DNA of 26,289 nucleotides. It comes from Chrysochromulina tobinii (taxonomy: Eukaryota; Haptophyta; Prymnesiales; Chrysochromulinaceae). Below, one piece after another: positions 9,645-17,439 of this stretch. The stretch is taken from NCBI GenBank assembly GCA_001275005.1, contig JWZX01002959.1, forward strand, positions 1 to 26,289, read 5' to 3'. A program made the translations under genes and the position numbers. The first letter of the stretch is position 1; each line of letters starts with the position of its first letter. Below the pieces are notes generated by a model. It had not been told where the DNA came from. It did no database searches and was given only the letters and a program-made list of their open reading frames with translations.

Positions 9645-12323
9645 GTGGCGCGCCCTGCGGTGGACAAGACGATCGAAAAGGTGCAGGACGTGGACCCTGG
9701 CGACGTAATCGTCATGATGTCGCAAGTGTACATCGGCACCTTCGACGCTGGCGCGGCTGAGGTCAAGTTCGACAGCAAGCGAATCACATTCATGCTTGGG
9801 AAGCCGACGCCCGGATCGAACAGCTACGTGTACGCGCATCTCGCTGTCACCGCGTTGAAGAGGTTCGAGGTCGACAAGGACCGCGGCACGCTGTGCATGT
9901 GGGGCATGTGGGATCTGCACTTCGCCGACGAGCTCAACGGCGCCTACATGCCCTTCCTCTCGCACATGGATGCGGAGGCTTCCATCTTCATGCAATTCAA
10001 TAAGGCGGACTTCCCTCGCTCCTCCTGGCCGTCTGACATCCTGAAGGTGCACCCAAAGTTCGCCCAGCTCATCCATTTCACCAGTGGCCACATGGGACGG
10101 CCCCTCGCCGCGCACGCGCCTACCGCCGCCAAAAAGCCGGCGCCCAAGCCCAAAGCCCCAAGTTCACAGGGCGGTCGACAGCAAAAGGCAGCGGTGAGCG
10201 GCGGCGCCGGCAGCAGCAGCGGCGACATGCAGCAGACGCTCACTGGGGGGCGCTACACGCCCCTCGCGCTTCAGCCCTCGGGTGCGCCGCCGGGCTCCGG
10301 CGCCGCGGCTCAAGACGAAGGCAGTCTCTTCGATGTCGACCCAACCGACGACTGGACTGGCAGCGCCTCGCATCACTTCCCAGCGGCAGCCGCGGCGCCA
10401 TCGCGTCGCCATTCTACCGGCAGCATCGGCGGCCACAGCGGCGGCATCGGTGGCCTCGGCGGCAGCGGCGGCACCAACCGCAGCCTCCCCCCGCAGCGCA
10501 AGTCGACGCGGCTGAACAGGGAGCCGTGGCAACTCGAAGCGGACTCGCACGCGCGCAACTCAATAGGCGACTCGAACCGCGTAGTGCTCGTCTACCCCGA
10601 CGAGCAAGCCAAGGACGCCGTGACGCTCACCGATGAGGAGCTGCAGCGCCTCGTCGAAAATGAGTACTTGAACGACACGCTCGTCGACTACAAGCTCAAG
10701 CAGATCCAGGCGTCACTGTCGCCAGCGCTGCTCGAGCGCTGCCACTTTTTCAACTCCTTCTTCTTCAAACGGCTGATGCAGTCCATCGGCGGCAACAAGC
10801 GGCTCAAGGACCCCGCCGCGATCGCCGAGGGCTACAAGGCGGTACAGCGGTGGACCAAGAGCGTCGACCTGTTCGCGAAGGACTTTGTCTTTGTGCCGAT
10901 CAACGAGTCTCTCCATTGGAGCCTGGCCATCATCCACCGACCTGGCGCCTACCTGGCTACTTGGCGCAACGGCGAGCGCTCCACTGCCACCGCGGCTGCC
11001 GCCGCCGCGCACGAGGCCAGCGATGTCGCTGCAGCCGGTGCAGCCGGTGCTGCCGGTGCTGCCGGTGCAGCCGGTGCAGCCGGTGCAGCCGGTGCAGCCG
11101 GTTCGGGGAGAGGTGGTGTGGGACTTGGGGCCATCATGGCAATGGACGAGGACGCCGGGGCAGACACGGAGCCCGATGACGACGACGCGGATGACTCGAG
11201 GCAGTTCGACGGAAGCTTGATGGTGGACATGGACGTGGACGAGGATGAGCGGCAGGCTCGCGAAAAGGCTGCTGCGGCGCAGGAGGAGGCCGCGGCGCAA
11301 GCGGAGCGGCAGCGGCGCCAATTAGAGGCAGAGAGCGTAGTCGGTTACGACGAGGAGGACGACGTCGAGGACGAGGAGGAGGAGGAGGCGGGCGAGGCGT
11401 TGAGCGGTGAGGCTAGCGTCGAGGAGGAGGCCGCGTCGGCGCAAGGGGCGGTGGGCGGCGTGACGGCACCGCAGTTCGACGACGACGACGCGGTGGTCAA
11501 TCCGCCGTCGACGGACGTAACCACCACGCGCCGCGCAGACCAGCTGTCGCCGGCGGCACTGCTCCCAGCAGCGGCTCGGCCGGGGCGCGAGCCATGCATC
11601 ATGTACCTCGACTCGATGGGTGGTTCGAAGCAGAAGGCCTTCCATCTGCTCAAGATCTACCTCGACCTCGAGCGCAAGGATAAGGAGGCGAAGGGCACGG
11701 CTGGCAAGCCGCTCAAGGTGGAGGGGGCGTCGGATACGAGCATCGCGGCCGCCTCCCCCGCCGCCTCCCCCTCCTCGGCCACCGCTGCGCCCCCTGCTGC
11801 CGCCAGCACCGCGCCCCCGTTGTCGTCCCAAAAGTCGGAGGATTGCGAGATTGTCGAGCCGACGGGTGCAGTGCTTGGCGCCCGCGGCGGCGCCAGCGGC
11901 AGCGTCGACCTCACCGCGGAGGTTCACGAGTACCGCGGTGAGTTCGACAAGATGCCAGAGTACGACATCGAGGTGCCGCACCAGAACAACTCGGTCGATT
12001 GCGGGCTGTACATGCTCCAGTTCGTGAGCCGCGTCGCGCACGAGCAGCCCGACTTGGCGGGAGCGCGCAAGCGGCGCTGGGAGGAAGCCGAGTGCCAGGG
12101 TGGAGGGAAGCTCGGCCTCAAGGATCTCTCGCCGCATGACATCACAGAGATGCGCAGCGACATGTACATGACGATCAAGGCGCTGGGTGAAGAGCAGCAG
12201 GCAAAGAAGAAGGTCAAGGCCGAAGGTAAAGCCGAGGGCGCCCCCTCGGTCGCGGCCGGCGTGGCTGACGGCAAGCGCAAGCGGTCGAAGAAGATCAACG
12301 ACGAGGACGATGACGAGTGCTGA
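8362..12323 (+). CDS. Ubiquitin-like domain fused to C48 (Ulp/SENP-type) SUMO protease, one intron
   Basis: Two frames join across an intron at 8997-9076 into 1,293 residues. Residues 1-77 are clearly ubiquitin-like ([20 protein letters not shown], then [13 protein letters not shown]) but end LKILMVGS with no Gly-Gly. Residues about 92-172 may be a second, degenerate beta-grasp. A PH-like segment (about 414-530, [17 protein letters not shown]) resembles the N-terminal domain seen in SENP6/7-type proteases. The protease begins near residue 728 ([20 protein letters not shown]). Its catalytic residues are His825 (LHWSL), Asp1057 (MYLDSMGG), Gln1181 and Cys1187 ([12 protein letters not shown]). 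His to Asp spans about 232 residues because of an Ala/Gly repeat and acidic insertion; Asp to Cys is also enlarged. The Lys/Arg-rich end (KRKRSKK) may be a nuclear signal. Likely role: removing or editing SUMO chains in the nucleus. The Ubl could target the protease to chains or the proteasome (inference). Confidence 0.88.
8997..9076 (+). other. Spliceosomal intron (80 nt, phase 2) in the Ubl-protease gene
   Basis: The 5' site is AAGAA|GTGTGC and the 3' site GTGCGCAG|GAAAG. It joins the Ubl frame to the protease frame as KSMKKKEPFDG. The unspliced Ubl frame ends at 9264. GTGTGC at the 5' end is shared with the intron at 6689. The exact sites rest on frame logic and consensus, since this low-complexity region gives no homology check. 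Confidence 0.7.
9568..9645 (+). repeat. Ala-Pro dipeptide repeat
   Basis: Tandem GCACCT/GCGCCC hexamers encode about 13 Ala-Pro pairs, a stiff linker between the N-terminal region and the PH-like domain. Confidence 0.85.
11029..11103 (+). repeat. 9-bp tandem repeat (Ala-Ala-Gly) inside the protease
   Basis: About eight copies of GCAGCCGGT or GCTGCCGGT lie between the catalytic His and Asp regions, in frame, within the large insertion that splits the C48 fold. Confidence 0.85.
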
Positions 12324-12614
12324 GCACACTGGCTCACTGCACAGCCACCTCACAGGGAACGAAGCAATCACCCTCTGCCAGAGCTGAGAGGATGTGGTCA
12401 TTAAACAGCGATACAGCGTTCGCCTGTTGTTTACCGTAGTGCAGACAGCCGTCGCAATGAGTTTCGTCTCGTGATTTCACGGAATGTACGTAAAGCGTGT
12501 CCTCCGCGAGCCATCTCATTCACTCGGCACCGCTTGCGACCAAGTTTCGAGTGGGGCATGGTGGGGGCATGGTGGGGGCGTGGAAACAGCCAGTTCACGC
12601 CGCTTGTTTTTCGT

Positions 12615-14054
12615 ATGGCGTCCACGACACAGCAAACCGCCGCAGCCGTCACTGCGTGGGCGCGCGACAATATTGGCTTGCATAGTGCGTTGACAATAGC
12701 GCCAGGCCGCTACGGGCTCCACGTTGAAACCAATGCCGGCATTCGCGCCGGCACGACATTGCTTGCCATTCCCGGCGACCTGCTCATCACGTCCAACTCG
12801 GCACGCCGCGCTTCCAAGCTATTGGGCGTCTCGACGGCGGGTGTCGAGCTGGTGCACGAGGAGGCTCACGTAGCGATGGCCGTGTGGCTCATGAACGCCA
12901 CCGCGCACCCCGAGGCGGCCCCGCGCCATGCGGGCTGGCTCGCTGCTCTCCCGAAGGCGTTCGACTGCACGATCGAGTGGAGCGAGGCCGAGCTGGCTCA
13001 CTTGCAGGCGTCGCACGCGCGCAGCCGCGCCAACAACCTACGCCGCTGGGCGGATGCGGAGCACGGACGCCTCATCTCGAAGCACGCAGCGGCTAGCGGC
13101 TCGGCTTGGTCGCAGGAGCGCTTTCGGTGGGCACTGTGCGCGGTATGGTCGCGCTCCTTCCACCTACAGCAGGGTTCGTGGCGTGTGCTGCCGCCGGCGG
13201 CCGACTTTTTCAACCACGCAGTCGCGCCTTCGGTGCCGTCGGCGCACCTCGAGGTAATGACGGACGAGGAGACGAGCCTCGACGAAATTGACGACGACGA
13301 GAGCACACGTGTGGCGGCGGAGGCGGCGGTGAGGGCGGCGGAGGCGGCAAGCGCAGCGGACGAGGCGCGAGTGGCCGGTGACGGGCGCAGCATCGCGAGC
13401 GCTGCGGCGGGCGGCGGCGCGACGGCCACTGTACGCTTCGTTGCCATCCGCGATCTCGGAGTCGCCGAGCACGTGGAGATTGATTACGGCGGGAGATCGA
13501 ATGCCGAGATGCTCACGACGCACGGATTTGCCATCTATGGCAATGCACACGAGAGTTTACCGCTCTCGCTCGCGCCGACGGCGGGCGATCCGTTGGGAGC
13601 CATCAAAGCCAAGATCCTCGCAGCCGGCAACTTGAGCGTCCCGTTTGCTCTCTCCGTCGGCGCCCTTCACACCGACTCCGACCTCCTCGTCGCGCTCCGT
13701 ATCCTGGTGAGCTCGGCCGACGAGCTCAAGCACTACTCAAGGGCGTTCCGGGGCGAGCCTGTGTCGGAGCGCAACGAGCGCCGCTGGCGCGTGGTGCTTC
13801 GTCAGCACGCGGATGCCCTCCTCCGTGAGAGGGAGGCCCAGACGACCGCCGAGGAGGACGCAGCGCTGCTTGCGGCGCTGCCCTTGGAGCAAGCAAGCGG
13901 CCGAAAGGCGGCTGCCTTGGTGACGCGTCTCGGAGAGAAGCGGCTGCTCGCCCGCGTGCTTGCGGAGCTCGAGAAGATGCGTTCGGCGGTCAGTTTGGTG
14001 GAGCAGTCCGAGGCACGTGTGACCGAGCGTGCAGGTGTGGTGGTCCCTCAGTGA
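12615..14054 (+). CDS. SET-domain lysine methyltransferase, Rubisco-LSMT/SETD3 type
   Basis: 479 residues from the ATG at 12615. That start directly precedes the conserved region (MASTTQQTAAAVTAWARDNI); the frame stays open upstream to 12471 but that part is unlike any domain. Seen: the start of a split SET domain (VETNAGIRAGTTLLAIPGDL), the AdoMet-binding Asn-His (ADFFNHA, Asn200-His201), the catalytic-type Tyr in EIDYGGRSNAEML (Tyr291), and the usual HGF that follows it. A Rubisco-LSMT-like helical substrate-binding domain forms the C-terminal third. An Ala/Glu-rich insertion (about 215-265) separates the Asn-His and Tyr motifs. Enzymes of this family methylate lysine (or, in SETD3, a histidine of actin). 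The substrate cannot be named from sequence. No clear plastid leader is seen with this start. Confidence 0.85.
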   Translation: MASTTQQTAAAVTAWARDNIGLHSALTIAPGRYGLHVETNAGIRAGTTLLAIPGDLLITSNSARRASKLLGVSTAGVELVHEEAHVAMAVWLMNATAHPEAAPRHAGWLAALPKAFDCTIEWSEAELAHLQASHARSRANNLRRWADAEHGRLISKHAAASGSAWSQERFRWALCAVWSRSFHLQQGSWRVLPPAADFFNHAVAPSVPSAHLEVMTDEETSLDEIDDDESTRVAAEAAVRAAEAASAADEARVAGDGRSIASAAAGGGATATVRFVAIRDLGVAEHVEIDYGGRSNAEMLTTHGFAIYGNAHESLPLSLAPTAGDPLGAIKAKILAAGNLSVPFALSVGALHTDSDLLVALRILVSSADELKHYSRAFRGEPVSERNERRWRVVLRQHADALLREREAQTTAEEDAALLAALPLEQASGRKAAALVTRLGEKRLLARVLAELEKMRSAVSLVEQSEARVTERAGVVVPQ

Positions 14055-14476
14055 CGAGGCGAGCATCCGAGTTAACCGACCCCGCCGCGGGCGGCCGCGC
14101 CCCCGCCCGGGACATGGCACGGATGCAAACGTGCGAGATCGTCACACAGTGTGCGCGCGTGTGGCCCAGGCACCGACACCCCGCGCTCGTTTTTTTCTCC
14201 CCTCGCTTTAAGTATAGTTTAATATCGCGCGCGACAGCTGTGCGCGCCGTGCCGGGACCGGTGCGCGGTGGCCGCGTACTCTGTATACGGCGTACCGATT
14301 ATCGCGCGGTAACTCTCTAACGTAACGAGCTCGCATTTCCGATCCGAATAAACGCGGGAAATAAGCGCGCAGCGAGTACATCGTATCTTATGTATCGAGA
14401 GCCATCGGGAGGGTCATCTCGAGCGGGGGGGGGCGCCCCGGCATGCACACTGTGCGTGCAGGACGAGCGGGGATCT
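14055..14476. other. Convergent intergenic region with poly(A)-like signal
   Basis: This 422-nt gap separates the 3' ends of the SET gene (+) and the PDZ-C2 gene (-). AATAAA lies at 14347-14352 on the plus strand, about 290 nt past the SET stop. CpG-rich stretches alternate with a short AT patch near 14210. No tRNA or other RNA gene was recognised. Confidence 0.5.
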
Positions 14477-15379
14477 TCATCGCCTGCTGCCGTGCGTTAC
14501 GGGGAGGTCGACGGCGAGGTCAGCGGGCTCGTCGATAGGAGCCATCGGCATCGACTCGTGCGTGACCGGGCCTGAGGGCTCCCAATCATCGTCCGAGTCG
14601 TTCTCGCTGAACGCGGCACGGTCGGGACAGATGGACGCACTCGAGTAGAAGCGGCGCGTCGTCAGCAGGATCTCGCCCTCGATCTCCCGAGAGTCGTGCT
14701 CCGCGTCCTCGGCTCGAAGCGCGTACCAGCGGCAGTCAAGCGTCTCCTTGGCAAGCGAAGCGATGGGGATCTCGACGCACCCGATCAGCGGCTCGCTGAA
14801 CAGATGGCTCTCGCGCAACCCCACACAGATCGTGTGCGTGCGCGGCTGGATCGGCACAGTCCAGAACGTGCCCCAGACCGCATCGGTCTTGAGCTCCCAG
14901 AGCTCAGAGGTCCACTCGTCCAGGTTCTCACCGCGGCGGTCGCGAAGCTCGAGCGCGGCGAACACTTCGCCGGAGCGCTCGACTTTCTCTTCGACGAAGG
15001 ACGAGCGTGATATGTGCAGCTCCACCGTCTCACAAGCGGAAAAGTGGCGCTGCAGCAACACGGCCAGCTTCTCGCGCACGAGCGGTACGCTGCCGACGCT
15101 GCGCACTTGATCGCCGAGCCGCAGCTTGTCCGTGTTCTGCTCGTGGTAGAAGGCGATAATCTCATTGTCCTCGGATAGGCCGAGTCCAAATGTGCCATCC
15201 TCGCCCCGGCGCACGGTGTGGACGTAATCGTCCGCCTTATACAGCCGACGGAGACGCTCAACCTTTACCGAGAGCGTCGTCGGCTCGAGCGCCGTGAAGT
15301 CGTGATCGCTGCTCGTTCCACCGCCGTTGCTACTCGTGCCGACGCCGCGTTCCGTGCCGACACCCGCATTGTCATCCAT
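14477..15379 (-). CDS. PDZ plus C2-like domain protein
   Basis: 300 residues from the ATG at 15379 (MDDNAGVGTERG). A PDZ-like domain spans about 52-128, with FGLGLSED as the peptide-binding loop and KLRLGDQVRSVGSVPL as the core GD motif. A C2-like beta-sandwich spans about 138-246 (GEVFAALELRD, HTICVGLRESHLF, IGCVEIPIASL). The tail is acidic. C2 domains usually bind lipid, often with calcium, and PDZ domains bind C-terminal peptides, so a membrane-associated scaffold is plausible. The Asp ligands of a calcium-binding C2 are not clearly complete. It lies divergently to the next gene with 171 nt between start codons, and convergently to the SET gene. Confidence 0.75.
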   Translation of the reverse strand: MDDNAGVGTERGVGTSSNGGGTSSDHDFTALEPTTLSVKVERLRRLYKADDYVHTVRRGEDGTFGLGLSEDNEIIAFYHEQNTDKLRLGDQVRSVGSVPLVREKLAVLLQRHFSACETVELHISRSSFVEEKVERSGEVFAALELRDRRGENLDEWTSELWELKTDAVWGTFWTVPIQPRTHTICVGLRESHLFSEPLIGCVEIPIASLAKETLDCRWYALRAEDAEHDSREIEGEILLTTRRFYSSASICPDRAAFSENDSDDDWEPSGPVTHESMPMAPIDEPADLAVDLPVTHGSRR

Positions 15380-15550
15380 GTTTTGCCCTGTTCTGGAGCG
15401 CAAACTTAGTAGAGCGTGTGGAGGCGCGTCTCACTGGACACCACGAAGGTCGTTGTTAAGCAGGTATCCCCTTCGTCATTTTAAACTTCTCGTGCGAGCC
15501 TCGTCAGAAACTTGCCTGTCAGTCCAGCAGGTCAAGTCGGTCAAGACATC
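15380..15550. promoter_or_regulatory. Divergent intergenic region (probable bidirectional promoter)
   Basis: Only 171 nt separate two start codons facing away from each other (15379 - and 15551 +). Both 5' UTRs and promoters must fit here or overlap the neighbouring coding sequence. No clear TATA box was seen. Confidence 0.45.
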
Positions 15551-16873
15551 ATGCCGGCTGATCTTAGCCCGAGCCCACTCCAACAGCCTACGATAAGGCC
15601 CGCTCCTAGATTGATGGACAGCTTGTCCGCGTCAGTCTCGAGACCAACCTCAGCTATTAGCGCAGCGTCAGCTTCATCGGGCGTGACGGCCGTGGGCGTG
15701 GGCGTCAGGGGCGCACGGCTTATTAAGCGCTCCTCCTTGAACGACTCTCCTTATGCGACCTCCGTCGCCGTCCCGGCCGCATCGAGCAGCTCTGCTCCAG
15801 CTGCTCCAGCTTCTGCTTCGAGGTCTCCTTATGCGACCGCCTTGAGCAGCACTTCGACAGCTGCTATGGCGGCGCCCACTTTGGCTGCCGCTCCAACGAG
15901 CAATGCGGCCGAGCCGCTCGTTGAGCCGGTGCGTACTGCTCCGCCCCTCAGGAAACGACCGGCACGCCCAAAGTCAGCCAAGAAAGGAGGGCGCACCAAA
16001 CCATCCAAGGACCTGTGGAAAGAGGTGACCGCCCGGCTGGCGGCACCTCACGCGGCGGGCTCAGGCGCACGCGCCGTTCGATCAGCCACGCGAGCCGCCC
16101 GCGCCGCCGTGGACGCCGCAACTCAGCCGGTGGCCGCGAAGAGGATGATGCGCGTCGTCGAAATGATCCAAGCGGCAGATGCCGCCAACGGGCGCCCATC
16201 GACAGCGCAGGGGCGCACAGCTGTGGAAGGGCAGACAGGCCGCCCAGGATCGGCAAAAGGCGTTCGTCCAGCGACGGCATACGCAGACGCGGGGCGGAGG
16301 GGCTTCGCAGCAGCCCTGCGCGCGCGCGCATCCGCCGCGCCCGATGCAGTCCTCTGGCGTCGCGCGCCCGATGGGCAGATATTCGAATCGGACGAGCTCG
16401 CAGAGGAGCTTGAGGCGACAGTCGAGCCCGGGGAGGGCGACGAGGAAGAGGAGGAGGGGCTGGTGGAGGAGAAGGCGCTGCCCAGGGACGTGCTCGGCCT
16501 CGATGTGCTCGGCCGAGCAGGCGCCTCCATCGAACCCCGCACCAAACTGGATCCGGTGACGAAACCGGAACCGGTGACGAAACCGGAACCGGTGACGAAA
16601 CCGGAGTCGGTGACGAAACCGGAGCCGGTGACGAAACCAGTCGAGGCGCCGAAGGCGTGTACGGCGGGCAGCGCCAGCGCGGCCGCGCCGGTGCTGAGCA
16701 ACGGCGCTGCTGGCCGCTCACGGAGGCCGAGCGCGGACACCGAAGGTATGGCCTCCGCGGCTGTGCCGGCGAAGGGGCTGGCGCTGTCGACGCAGGCTCC
16801 GGCGACGGCAGCGGCAGCGACTCCGACGCCATCGACGTCGCTGACAGCGGCAACCGCGGCGGTGCCAAGTTGA
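15551..16873 (+). CDS. Low-complexity basic protein with RPxSA-type motifs (unknown function)
   Basis: 440 residues from the ATG at 15551 (MPADLSPSP); an alternative start is the ATG at 15614. No known domain is recognised. The protein is rich in Ala, Ser, Pro and Arg. It has scattered motifs RPTSA, RPKSAKK, RPSTAQ, RPGSAKG and RPATAYA, an acidic patch (EGDEEEEEGLVEE) and five hexapeptide repeats close to KPEPVT. A possible ordered segment is SKDLWKEVTARLAAP to KRMMRVVEMIQAAD. RPxSA-rich proteins are common among microtubule and flagellar proteins of algae, but that link is weak inference. The long frame and its divergent pairing support a real gene. Confidence 0.65.
   Translation: MPADLSPSPLQQPTIRPAPRLMDSLSASVSRPTSAISAASASSGVTAVGVGVRGARLIKRSSLNDSPYATSVAVPAASSSSAPAAPASASRSPYATALSSTSTAAMAAPTLAAAPTSNAAEPLVEPVRTAPPLRKRPARPKSAKKGGRTKPSKDLWKEVTARLAAPHAAGSGARAVRSATRAARAAVDAATQPVAAKRMMRVVEMIQAADAANGRPSTAQGRTAVEGQTGRPGSAKGVRPATAYADAGRRGFAAALRARASAAPDAVLWRRAPDGQIFESDELAEELEATVEPGEGDEEEEEGLVEEKALPRDVLGLDVLGRAGASIEPRTKLDPVTKPEPVTKPEPVTKPESVTKPEPVTKPVEAPKACTAGSASAAAPVLSNGAAGRSRRPSADTEGMASAAVPAKGLALSTQAPATAAAATPTPSTSLTAATAAVPS
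16550..16639 (+). repeat. 18-bp tandem repeat, five copies
   Basis: Units of the form GAACCGGTGACGAAACCG repeat five times in frame and encode (D/E)PVTKP hexapeptides. The middle copies are identical, which suggests recent expansion. Confidence 0.9.
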
Positions 16874-17250
16874 ATATATGCGCGAGCACAGAATATGGTC
16901 CCGAGAAGCGGTGAAGGGCTGCCATGAGCGGCCCGAGTTGCGTTCCCGCGATTGCGCGAAACACCGCCAGCCCGGGCCGGTTACGGTGCATACTTTACGC
17001 TTACTCGACTTAACGCATGAGAGAAACGCCAAAAAACTAACGGCCGAAAAGCGAAAACCGACGCGGGGCAGCTAAACGCGTTATAGATGTAAGATGAAAC
17101 CGCATGCGGCGTGCCGCTCGTGATCAGGCCAGTATCACGCGCACCGGACAGCGGCCCATCGTCGCTCTCCTCTCCGGCCCACGCGACGAGACTCCGAATG
17201 GGAATACAGAGCGTACATGCATGGCCTCGCTCATGTGCATGTGCAACAGA
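16874..17250. other. Convergent intergenic region, no gene seen
   Basis: Downstream of the basic protein gene and reaching the 41-bp repeats. It has A-rich patches near 17030-17060 but no recognisable gene or RNA. Confidence 0.5.
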
Positions 17251-17416
17251 GTGCGTGGTCTGCACACGAGAGCCGCGGCGCCCGCAATTGCGCGTGCGTG
17301 GTCTGCACACGAGAGCCGGCGCCCGCAATTGCGCGTGCGTGGTCTGCACACGAGAGCCGGCGCCCGCAATGGCGCGTGCGTGGTCTGCACACGAGAGCCG
17401 GCGCCCGCAATGGCGC
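17251..17416. repeat. 41-bp tandem repeat, four copies
   Basis: Copies start at 17251, 17294, 17335 and 17376, each beginning GTGCGTGGTCTGCACACGAG. The first has a 2-nt insertion (43 nt). Copies differ mainly at CAATTGC versus CAATGGC near the unit's end. The array ends 24 nt before the stop of the HCF173-like gene on the minus strand, so it probably lies in that gene's 3' UTR or in the terminator zone between convergent genes. There are no unique spacers. Confidence 0.92.
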
Positions 17417-17439
17417 TCGCCCTCTCGCCAGCCACATGT

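Noticed and set aside
15404-15512. Earlier starts for the PDZ-C2 and RPxSA genes (15403 -, 15512 +)
   Set aside because: Both would need TTG start codons. The first in-frame ATGs are at 15379 and 15551.
17251-17416. CRISPR array
   Set aside because: The units are contiguous tandem copies without unique spacers, in a eukaryotic context, and no cas genes are present.
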